Source: Effrenium voratum (taxonomy: Eukaryota > Sar > Dinophyceae > Suessiales > Symbiodiniaceae). Taken from it: DNA of 64,000 bases. Positions 39,801 through 51,800 of the stretch are shown piece after piece; position 1 is the stretch's first letter; every line of letters begins with the position of its first letter. A program made the position numbers and the translations under genes. The notes below the pieces were generated by a model, which was not told the DNA's origin, made no database searches, and was given only the letters and a program-made list of their open reading frames with translations. The stretch covers positions 477,501 to 541,500 of the forward strand of contig CAUJNA010001768.1 of the NCBI GenBank assembly GCA_963377175.1, given 5' to 3'.

Positions 39801-42800
39801 CAGGTCTGCGAAAAAACCAGTGTTTTTCTCTTTGACCTTGAAAATAGCAGGTTCTGGGCTTAGCAGGTTGAGGAGGGGCACCTTTGCGCCCTCCAACCCA
39901 ATCATGATCTCCCCCCTGCAGACCTGCTCAGGTCGCATGGGGGAAACTGTGATGGCGAATTTGCCGGGCCTCCGGATGCACCTCGTTTTGAGGGCGGACC
40001 GATACTCGGCCATCGTCAGCAGCACGTATCCCGTATAAGGGACCTCCGCTGCTCCCATCGGCCTAAGCAAAGGCCCCATAGGCGTTCGGTCACGCAGTGC
40101 CCAACGCTTGAAAACTTTGAACGGCACGTCCCTCCCGATTAGGGTGGAACGCGCAAAAAGCACCTCATTCGGGCGCACAATCGTGCCATCTCCCCTCCAG
40201 ACTGTCCGTATCAGGAGCTCGACTGGAGGGTACGCTGGGCTCTCCTTCGCGAGAGAACCCGCCCAGGTCGCCACCTCGACACTCGTGCACTTATGGATCC
40301 CGTATAGGGCCTCAAAAAGCGTGGAGATTAGAGTCATTGACATCCAACCTCCCAGAATGTCTGGAACCGTCCCACACAAGAAGGGAGCTGGCTCATCGGG
40401 CTTCACGTTCAACCGCGTTGGGTCAGTGTTGCCCGACAAAATTTCTAGCAGCATTTGCGACTCTCTGGAGCTTCGCCCAACCATCGCCGACGTATCCTTA
40501 ATTTCTGGGAAGAAATGGAAGATGTCGTTACCGGCAGGACAGGCGATTCTGCCTGCTGTCCCGCTCTGTGCATCAAACACAACCTCTTCACCCTCGTATG
40601 TGAGGTTGTAGGTGCTCGCAATCGGGCACACATCGGGCTTTGCCATCAGTGCCTCCTCTAGCGACGCACCAGCAGGGAGGACTCCCTGTACGTGCGCTTT
40701 GGCACCAATGGGACCAGTCCCCGCTGACATAAGCCGATAATTTTTGGCACGAACGTAGGGAAAAAGGTTCTTCATCCTCTCAATTTCCTCTTCTGAGGTG
40801 CGCCACGCCTTTGCCTCATAGTAGGGCGGCTCCTGCTTTGAGGGCACTAGGTCGCGGTCGCCCATTGATGAGAACTTGTCCACATATGGGCCCATCCCAT
40901 CATCATCTACGTGACCCTCGTGATCCTCATCCGAGACGTACTCCCTGGGCGGCTCGCCCAGAGCGTCCAGATCAACCTTACCAAGGTCGACCAACGCCGG
41001 AGAATCCAGGATTCTCTGGATCCTCGTGAGCTCGTTTCTGAACTGCTCAAAGCCTCCGGGCTTTCCAGTTACGGCGGTCGGCATTGCGCCCTCCCATGAG
41101 TCTGGAAACATGCACACATTCGTAGGGGAAAACTCGTCATCGGAAATATCCCGATCACGCCCCCGTACATCGCTGATCAGTGTCACATCCAACAGGCCGC
41201 TTAGGGCCTCAGGTTGCGACGCTTTCGCCGGATGCGGCTTTGCGCTCTTTGACGCTACAGCAGCCTCTTTGGCCGCTTTGTTCTTCTTCTCATCGCCCTT
41301 ACTCCCCTCTCTATCCACATCCATTGCGGACGGCTGTGCGCTCCCCCTCGCCCCGCCCATTGGCGGTTCAGAGGGTTGGACAGGGGATTCCTTTGTGCGG
41401 GCTTTGCCGAAATACTGCCCTGGGATCTGCACGCTCCCAGTGGAGCCACCGCCAGTCTCTCTTGGACGCTTGGCGGTGTGAGCCGACCCAGTATGTACAG
41501 CAGGAGCCGATCGCCTAGGAAGGCCCTTACTGACCGACAGAGATGGAGGAGGTGGCTTCACCTTGGGAGCCGGCTCCGCCTTGGGCGCCGGTTCCGGGTC
41601 AATTACGCAGGACCTGAGGTCGAAACTTTCAGACCTCAAAAGGCCCGCGCAATAGGAACGGAAGACGTCCTCAACCTCCCGAGCAAGGAACTCGGGATGG
41701 TCCTCCTCCCTCGGAGGAGTTCTCCAGTCGTCATATCCATCGAGCAGATTCCTGCCCACGATTTCATTGAATCGATACGTGCCCAAACCGGCATAGCGGT
41801 TGGCAGCCCGAAGAACATTACAAAATCTTTCGACCTTTTCGGTCGCCGCAATGGCCGCAGCCATCTGAGGGTGAATATACCCAGTTTCAATCATGCATCC
41901 TGCGGCTTCGCGCAAGCATGACCTCGCACGCCACAGATTCGCGGCGGCCTTGTAAAAGTCGCAGTACTCAACGTTCCACGTTGCGTCCTGCGCGCTGAGC
42001 TCATCATCTCCGCTTTGGGAGTCGGGCAGAGTGAGCCCCAAACGGATCTCCCGACCGCGGAATACGTCGGCGGAGATCTGGTTCGAATTCGGTTGATCCT
42101 CCAGCGGAGGACGGGGAACATATTGTTTCCCTGGGCCGACACATGACTCATTTGCCGCTTCCCTGTTTGGATGCTCCCTTTCGGTTTGCATCTGGTTAAA
42201 TCGTGCGACAAGGTCCGACCGGGGGCCAAACGACAATGGCCCAAGATTATCCTCAGCCCAATCAGCAAGCGCTTTGGCTCCTGCGTGATGAATGTCATCG
42301 GCATTCATCGTGTCAGACAGAATGGCCTTTGACAGGAAATCCCAGTCGTATTCGCCGAAACGACGATCAGTTGCTGAAGCATTGTCCAGCAGCTGGAAAA
42401 ACTCATCCTCTGATAGCCCTTGCCACAGAGTAAGAGCGAGGGCATCCTCAATAGAGTCAGCCTGATTAGGGTAAAGAAGGCGCCTTGGCCAGGCCCCGTT
42501 CCTCCACGCCGCCAACGCGGGCGGGTAACCGGCTCTTCGGAACAGGTAATGCACAACGATGCAAGCATCCGCGCTTTCAGCGGGCGCATAATACTCCGAC
42601 TCCGGGCCAGATTCATGGTCCCCGGGTTCAGACGGATCATCGTCGCCATCAGGCGGATTGGGTCCACCACCTCCACCAGTCCCGCTCCCATCCACAGGAT
42701 CGTAGCTCATCGGCAGGGGAGGTAGGGGAATCTCCCTCCGCCCCATTGCCGTTCCCATCATTGCCGCCATCCACAGCGCCTTGGCTGGGTGAAGCCCCTT

Positions 42801-45800
42801 TGGCCCCACCTGCATCCGCAGGTGCGGGCTGTGCATCCTGACCAGCGGGCCTGGATGCTTCGGGATGAGAAGCCATCCCCATCGACGCATCGGTCGACAG
42901 GGACGGGGTGCTGTCCTCTGGCTGAGGATTATCCCCACCAGCGACATCTGGAACGCTGCCCCCACTCTTAAGTGACGGCTCTGTCTGGCTAGGCTTCGCC
43001 GGCTCAGACAGGCTAGCCGGGGGGCTTTTGACTGCCTTCCGCGGCGGAACCTCGGGCCGAGGGTGCGTGATCTCAATACTCGCGGGAGCGCATCCCCCCA
43101 AACCCCCATCATTCACTGCGTCAGCACCTGCCGCTTTAGGCACGGGTGCGCCCGTGACCTCAGGTGCTTTGACCTCGGGTCCTTTGGCACAAGGAGCGGC
43201 ACACTTTGGCGGAGGGCCAGCGGCCGAAGATGGGCATGGCATAGATCCTCCCACCTTAGGTGGCACACAGCTGGGACCCCTTGTGGCCCCACCTCTCCAT
43301 CTGTTAGCGGCTTCGCGCTTGGACAGGGATGGAAAATCATCGGTGTATGCATCCTTGGGAAGCTCGGGAGGATCAGGCTGAACCTTCAACAATTGCTTCC
43401 CGGTGGCAGGCTTCAAATCGATTCTGTGGCCGCCAGTCTTAGACGGGCCACCAGTCGTAGTCGGGCTGTACCCGCACGCCTGCGCTGGCTTTGCAGGTAT
43501 CGTTCCTCTCTGATTGCCACAAACTGCCGGCGAGAGACCGCGACTTGAGGCCGACTGGCCGAAATCGGCCATTGCTTGGCCCAGCCTCTGCCTGCCCGTT
43601 GCGGGCGGCGTCGAGGACCGGACGCGCTGAGCCATTGTCTGTGGCCCTTTACCCGCGTTGGGGCGAGGCGCAGACTGCAACTCAGAAGCCCTTGCACTGG
43701 CCGCGGCAGGCGCATTGGCCGATGACGCATGACTTGTGGCGCATTGGCCACTCGACATCGTCCTAGGAGCAGAGATTACCTCCGCCCATGGCGCATCCTC
43801 AGATGAGGACCACCGGTCCACCGGTGTGAGGCCTGCTCTGACTCCGCACTGCTTCGCAGCGCTCAGGTATGACTCCGATGGTTTCATCAGATAATCACTT
43901 TCTACCATGAAATCCAGAGCAATGGCCAGGGCTTCCCGGACCTCATCACTCATCGCGTACTCACGCCTCAGCAAACATACCAGGTCGGTGAACGCCGAGA
44001 CAAGACCCATAAACTGGTGTCCGCCTCTTTCAATACCGACAACGCCGCCGTTTAGGCTCTTCTTTGAGCAGCCGAACCACATCGCATTGGATGGGTAGGC
44101 CGGGAAACCGGCATCGCGGCACTTCATGAAAAACGTGGTTGCAACCTCCTGCATGGCTGTTCCATGCCAAACGATACCAGGACCCGACAAGACTATCGTC
44201 GGTGCCTGGCTCCGGCCGCCCTTATTGGCGAATGCCTTCATGGCATCGATGTTCTCATCGATGATCCTACCCGCTTCGGGGCTGGGACCATACGTGTTTT
44301 CGGACTTACGCCATTCGGTCAGCCACAGGCATTTGGTAAAGATGATGAATATATCATCTTTAGCGCCCGCAGGAGCACCTGCATGTACCGGGTCAGCCAG
44401 CTTCTGGCTGACCACGGTACGGAGAAGCTCAGCCACTGAGGTCTCCTCTTCAACCTCCACGACCTCCAGCGCGTATTCGCCGGTTTTGGCCGGGAGCTTT
44501 GTCCTAATGGTAGTCCACTGCTCCTGAAGCTTTGCTCCAGCAATGGATTGACCCGAGCTGCCGGTGACCCAGTGTGAGGGTCCAACCAGCACCACAACGC
44601 GAGATCCCTCTACACCTATGTAGGAGACCTTGTTTGGAATACATCCGCTCAGCAGCTCGGCGCATAGGCCAGCTGCAGCGGAGGGGTTGACGTATCCCAG
44701 CATTGTGAGAACGAACCCCAAATCGTCCGGCTCCTCGCAGCCGGCGTATTCCATTGCCGTTACGGGCCAAATCATGGAAATAATGTACGTCCGGACATTG
44801 AACGCCCATGAGTCCCATGTCTCCCGCACAAGCTCACAAGGTTGGCGGTCCGGTCGATCAGGGTAGATGTTACCGCTGATCGCGCTCATGAACTCACTGC
44901 ATTGAGTGGCTGCGTTGGCAAGCGCCGATAGCGCGTGCTCTGGCGCATGGTACATGAGCTTTGCAGCCCCTGAAAAAGGAAGGCCGCCAGCCAAGGGAAG
45001 AATTTTCCTTCCGATGCGGGAACATAGTGCTCCCAGGTTTCAAACAGCGGGCAGCATCGTACCTCGCCGAGTTCGCGGATCTCCTGAGGAAAGAACTTAA
45101 AATCCACCTCACCGCCGGGCTTTGCCGGGGGAACCGACGCCTCACGTGCCACCGACCCGGCGGGAATTTCCGCCCCAATGGTCAGCGCTACGCGGTTGGC
45201 GCCGTGACGTATCCATCCGACCTCTGCCGAGTGAGGGTTTACCTCAAGCACAGGATTCCAAAGGTGCGTGGCAGGGTTATGCGAAAGCAAATTCCCCGCC
45301 ACAGCCGCCGTCCCTTCACCAATCGTTTCTTCTTTGAGAGCGATTGCTTCAACACGAACGCGGAATTGCCTTATCACGCGTTGGTGTGAAGGCCCCTTCT
45401 CAGTATGCTTGTACGCCTCGTGGGCGTTCTTACCGAGAGGACGTAGCAAAAGTGCCAGACGGACGGTTACGCCCAGGCCAATATGGCTGAGACAAGAGTA
45501 ATAACTCTCAAGAAAAACGGGCTTCGTCGATGTCCACACGCCTGTTAGCGTTTCGGCATCTCCGAGCGATGCAACGGCATTCCCATGGCCCAATATGTTC
45601 CATAGGGAAGAGAATTGAGTTCCATGAACCCATCTCTCGTGCATGCTGGCTGCATTGAGCTCTGTGCAGTGCCGCATCGGGAACACTAGATACCCGTCGC
45701 GCTCGAGCACGGGTTCACCGGCGTGCCAATCCCCGATTACCTTGCTCGGCATGGTAAGCGGCTTAGCGCGTTTCCATTCAATCAGGTGAAAGATGGTGGG

Positions 45801-48800
45801 AGCAATCCCCACTTCTTCCGTGAAGAATCCCACAAAATCATCATAGGAGGACCACACGGCCTCAATCTCCTTGCGCATGGATCCTACTTCAAAAGCATGT
45901 GCATTGACCGTTTGCATCTTTGCCAGCGCGTCGGCTGAGATGCAATAAACTGCCTTCATATACCCGACCACCGCCTTGGGTGGGGTACAAAGGGCAGTGG
46001 GACGCTGGTATGTCCAGGCCTTGAACGCCTCCTCGGCTCCAGCCGGCTGCACATTCGAGGGCAAATCTCTCCTACCCTTCTCAACGGCCGACTGCATTGC
46101 GCGAATAACATTTTTATTCGCCGCTTGGAAAAAGGTCTGCCAGCGTGACTCAACCTTTGCCATTTCGTACAGCCAGTTCCCGCCTCGGGGAACCAGTGAA
46201 GGGGAAACGGCGGTAGACAATGTCATATCAATCAGCGCGTTCCGAGTCGGCTCGCAGTGGAGCTCAGGCTCTCGCGGCATTGCCTCACAGATGATTATGG
46301 CAGCCGTGTAGACGCTTTGGTCACTCAGCTCCACTTCACCCAGAAGCATGGTCTGGAGAATACCAGCCACGCGTAGGCGGCGGTATTTCTTGATACACGG
46401 GATGGCTGACGTGTCCGTAATCATGCCCGTGTCAAACCCCTCCAGTAGGTTGAAAATTCCGGAAAAGGCACCGACGACTTGAGGGTCTTTGACGCCTTCC
46501 TTGACTTGCACCAACTGCGTCTCAGCAGTGGTGCGACTACCGTACTGATCGGACTTTGCCGTCAAGTGCGGATAGCAAATCCTAAGATTCTCCGATAGCC
46601 GAGTAGGCCTCTCATCGGACAGCGCATTGGCTGCGTTCTTCGCTTCCGCTGGAAGCGGACCCAAGGTGCAGGCGCAGTTCGGGTTCATATAGTCCGCCTG
46701 CTGCCGCGCCGCCAAAGACGAACCTCTCGAACGCGGGGCAGCGCCCGCCGCTCCGCTGGCCGCGGATGCAGCCGCTGCCATGGCGCGAGTTTGCGCCCGG
46801 GAAGCGGTAGGGTAACACCAAATCAAAATAAACAACGAAAGATTCCCCGATTAAGGGATGCCTCCCACACCCAAAGGTGTGTAAACCTTGGGTGTCAACT
46901 GCATCAGTATGAAGGGGCAATTTCCCCTGGTGTAAGACCGAATATGGTCATGCCTATGATAAACAGTCGTGCATTGACAACGATCCCGTTACACCACTGC
47001 ACAGGAAACTGCAAAGCTATTCTATGAACATGCCCACCCGGGCGGAAACTGACACAACCACAAACCAGCTAATTGAGGCGAATGTGCCTGAACTAATGTC
47101 GCGAATTTGCGGTTGTTAGTGCAGCATGATTAATGCTGTCGTGAATGATGTCCATCAAGCCTACTTAACTCAAGGCTGTTTGAAGAGCAGCGCGGGTCAC
47201 GTATTTCACAACTAAGTCATGCACAAGAGGATCAACACGTGTAGTGCGATACATCCTGTTGCATTTGAAAACTGGGAAAGAGTTCACATGTCGTGAAATG
47301 CAAATTAATGTCAATGCATGCACATGATCCTTATTTACAAGACATGAGCAATAGTGTACAACACGGCTATAGCGGTTTACGCCAAGCTTGACAAGAATAT
47401 CGCGATTAGCAATCCAGGTATTCGGCTGTATGAAAATGCCTACGGAAAACTTCGTGTTCAGCGCGTGCTCAATTAAGTCGTTCAGACATGATTGGCACTG
47501 CTCTACCTGGTCACGTGCGCGCCTGATCTTGCTCCAATTCCCTCGCGTGGATGCATCGATCAAACTGCTATATCTGCACAACAAAATGTTAGGTCTGGAG
47601 CCTTCAATTGTACCCCGTCTAGGGATAACAGGGCAAAGATTGGCCGGTCTAACAAAGTAGGTAAGCCATCTACCAAACTGAGGTTCAGGCGTTATGCCAA
47701 GCTCAGAATCGACGAAAATGTTTCGCGTATCGCAAACATTTGATCGATCCTCAACTATGTCAAAAACCATATAGCTGGATTCAGCTAGCTGGATGAATTT
47801 GTTGAAAAATGAATTTTGATCGGTTTCCATGCGTACCCCCCTAATTGGGGGGAGAACAGGTGCAGCAGGCTTTACGACAGGGAGGGTGGGATGGCTAATG
47901 AATTTCTCCAGGAATCCTGGATTAAACATTCCTAAAGTCTGCAAATTCCTACCCCATGTCACCTTGTCTACGCACGCTTTGGTGAGAATGTCCGCGCCTT
48001 GATAATGCGATGGACATGCTACGAAACGAAAAATCTGTTCATTGTAGACTTCATTGAGCCAACTAATGTCGATTCGCTGAGTACGCGACATATATCGCAT
48101 GTTTGGGTTGTTCCCAGTGATAATGATGCGGCATGCGGCCTCATTATCTTCCATACAATTCACCGTGACAGGCTTACCGGTGCCTTGACCGATAGCAAAC
48201 TGCCAAAGCTGTGCAAGTGGCATGCCTTCCTTGGCCACGCCATGATCTAGTGCAACGATCTCCGCTTCGGGAGTCGATTTGGATACCGAAGTTTGCTTCT
48301 TGCTAACTGCGGTAATGGGAACATATGTCCTTGGGCCGACTAGGCAAATAAGGACACCAGATGTACTCTTGGAATCGGTACGATCTCCAGCGAGATCGGC
48401 ATCGCAGTAAGCGACGATTTCAATGTCACTAGGCTTATCGCAGACCCATCCGTATAGGTGTAGGTCTAGCGTCGAGTTGATATAGGAAACAATCCTATGA
48501 AGCTTCTTATCGCACAGTCGATTCCACTCAGTGATTCGACTGGCCAAAGCCTGTACAGGTCTAATTAGGTCGTATCGACCCATTCTAGCACCATATAAAA
48601 TTTTCATGAGAACTGCAGCCGCAGCGTCGCCTAGGACACCGGGCTGTTCAGCAATCACGTCTGTTGGGCAAGGAGACGGCTGCCCAAACAGCTGATCTAC
48701 TTCCGGGTTGATGGGATTCTCATCAAACTCCGGTTTACTTTCATCCAGAAAAGGCGTCTCAGCCTTCACCAGAGGTCTAGGGTACTTGGGGAGGCATAGC

Positions 48801-51800
48801 TCCTTGTACCTATCAACGCATGCTTCCATGAAGCACGCCTCGTTATATTTGATGATCTTCACCCGAGCCGGGTCGAATTTGACCTCGTCAGCTCGAAGTC
48901 GTTTCTCTCCGAAACGAATGTCAGGCATCTCCTTGGATGGTGGATGATCCACAGTCCAAGCAGTGCGAGGATCGAAGAAACCCTGTACATCTGCTGCAGC
49001 AAACTCATGCTCGCAGCCCAGATACCGCTTTAGGGTACCCGGCGGTTCCATCGTAATTACCCGACTAATGAGGTCCCATCCGATCGATAGGCTAGCGGAT
49101 GGGCCACTCATCTTGAAGTCATCAACATACACCACAAGAAAAAGCTTATACTTAGGGTGATAAAACACACTCGGCCATTCCGGGACACGGATAAATCCGA
49201 CCTCAATAAGCCTCGCTTCGCAATGCTTTTCCCAGAACGTGCCGGCATCAGGATGCCCGTATAGGGCAAGAATCAATGGACAGACCGGATCGTCATAGCC
49301 AGCATCTACCCATGCTTGCGGCCATTGATCCTTAGGAAGACGCACCCATGTCGTGGGACCCAGTAGCTTAGCTTGGGTATAGGCGGATTCGCCATCACTG
49401 ACTTGTAGTGCGTGACCAGGCAACATGCCATATGCATCACACATCTTGCCTGCGGCCATTGTTGCCGGGCATGAGGTAGCTTCGGAAAACATGGCCCAGT
49501 GATTTGCCTGGTCCCTCACAAAGCATCCCTCAAACACTACTCTCCCTTTGTACTTCCTATTAGGATCATCCTCAGGGAGTTCATGATTCTTTTCCACACA
49601 TATGTCAAAAATTCTTCCTACATGGACTGTCTTGCCATTTGCTCGCGCTTCGGCAGCAACTTTCTTCCACTCTCTAACTCTCAACTCATCCCAACATCCC
49701 AACTTTCGGAGCTTTGTCCACTCCTTGAGGAGAGCTGCACGCGCCTTGTCGTTACCAGCTTGCTCCTTCTTCGTCACAGGCCTTGCTACACAGGCGTAAA
49801 AAGTTGGTATGCCCTGTAGGTTGGGTTGATGCCCCGAAGCCTTGTTCGATCTGGGCATCGGCGGAACAGGATCTCCATTTAACCCTATGGCGGGACCAGC
49901 AGGGTACCCGCCGGTACTGCCGAAGCCATTAACCCCCCTGACGGTTACGTCGGGTTGTTTGACAGTGATCTTGGCATCAACAATCATGACTTTCTCGAGT
50001 ATGAGTTGAGCGATCCTGTCTCCAGGTCGAACTCGAAACTCATAGTCAGAGTGATTAAAAAGCATCACTCTCACTTCTCCTGAGAAATCAGGGTCAATTA
50101 CTCCTGCACCTACGTCTAGCATGTGCTTGACTGCCAGACCTGATCTCGGTGCGATGCGGCCGTAAACTCCGCTTGGGAAAGTAAAGGCGCATCCAGTTTG
50201 CACAAGAGCACTTCCCTTAGCGGGAACGATGATTTCATCGCACGAGCTTAAATCTAAGCCCGCAGAGCCAGGCGTTTGCCGAGTAGGGAGAGTTGCATAA
50301 CTGTTCAACATGTGGACGAGCAAGGCATCCTTGTCTCGCCTCCATGCACACGGATCGGCCTCCGTTACCTCAACAGGCGCAGCAGGAGCGTCGTCCTCCT
50401 CGCTCAAGGTAGCAGGGGCAGCCGCATAGGGCTTATGCCCGTAAAGACCTTTAATTACGGCTTTACACATCCCAATAGGATATCGCGCAGTCAAGGGCGT
50501 AAGGCTTCCCTCGATCCTGGCGTGGGGGTAGCCTATTTCGTGGCTACACGTGCGCCCTCGTAGCTCGTTGGCTAGTTCAGGGCAAGAAGTGGCGATCCGC
50601 CACTGCTTCCTGATGGGAACACCATCGGACGTTTGCATTCCAAAGTCGCAACCGTCAACATCGACACACCTGATGTCGGGATCGTCGATTAGACGCCTCA
50701 TAAATGGCTGTTTCCAACCAAGGCAATGCCTCGGCCACTCGAATGCAATTCTACCTCCCTTAAAACGCACGCGTTTGGCGACACGAAGGAAAGCAGCAAA
50801 CATGACCATCGACGTTCGTCTAGCTTCGTTGAGCTCTACTGCGAACTCGGGACCGTACTGAGACAAATTAACATACTGCCAAGTACTCCACGGTCCGCAC
50901 GGGATCGAGCCCCATAAGTCACAACCAGGATTCTGATCGACGACCTCAATCAATCTGGTCATATCCTTATTCTTTAAAATATCAAACGACTCTTTGTGCA
51001 CGCGAATCGCGTCACCCCCCTGTTCCAGCATTGTGGCGGAGAGCTTAGAGTCAGGTTCGCATGCAAATTCTATCAACAATCTCCGCTTTATCAAAGCGGG
51101 TCCAGCTGGTTTGGAGGGTGCGGCTTCGCCAGCACGCGCTCGTTTCAGAGCTTCCTCCCTTTCAGCTTCGATGTATATCCTTCGCATACCGACGGACATA
51201 CCTCTCCAATCAGTAGAAGAAATGGAGTTGGGTTTACCAGATCCAGAATAGGACCTCTCCTTTCTTTCCTCCTTCTGCTCATAATCAAGCTCATCACCGT
51301 GTAAGGTGTGGGCTTTAGGCTCACCTGCGTCGAGGTCTTTGACCTTGTCTAGCCTATTTTTAAACTTGGTCAGAGTGACCCTCGGAGCCCTAGAAGGAGC
51401 ATGCCCTTTATCATACAGAATGGTCACACCAGTCCAGAACCTTTGAGTTCTGACTCGATGTCCTGGGTTCAGGATTCTCCTGTCATCACGGATACACTGT
51501 TGCGTAGAGTCAATGTACTTTTAGATGAGTTACACGATAATCATCCACATCCGCTTGGGACGGGCCTCCTGGAGGCAGTGGAGATCTATCATCCCCGAAA
51601 AAGGGTTGTCTAGCATCGACATGGTGTCTGTGCCAGGATTTGGACTCTTCATCACGCACCCAGTGGTCCCTTTCAGGAACATCAGCAGGTGCTTCAGAGT
51701 CACAGCAGGATCACTACTGTCATCGTTAGGATGATCAGAACCCGGACCAACGGCATTGAGCTGGTTGTCCGGTTCGGTTGGAGCATCCGCTTTGGGAAGA

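Larger units (their letters stand above)
25735..39821 (-). mobile_element. Possible nested insertion, 14.1 kb
   Basis: The two edges carry the same short inverted ends: ACTGGTTTTCTT at 25735-25746 on the plus strand and CACTGGTTTTTTC read on the minus strand from 39822. Further AACCAGGTTTTT-type words lie just inside both. Removing 25735-39821 would leave the frame ending at 39.8 kb and the frame starting at 25.7 kb in the same phase, with the cut on a codon boundary on both sides. Inside are decayed pieces of a dinoflagellate multicopy protein family that may be transposase-derived. I could not find a convincing target duplication. The alternative is that this is simply a degenerate part of the LTR element. 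Confidence 0.4.

Noticed and set aside
25681..39870. The shared word gggcttagcagg at 25690-25702 and 39856-39867 as terminal inverted repeat
   Set aside because: It lies just outside the proposed insertion ends within coding sequence on both sides and does not extend; probably chance.
46836..47164. End of the LTR element just after pol
   Set aside because: I looked for a third LTR copy or TG...CA end near 47 kb and saw none; the only matching repeat partners are at 22611-23093 and 58932-59414.
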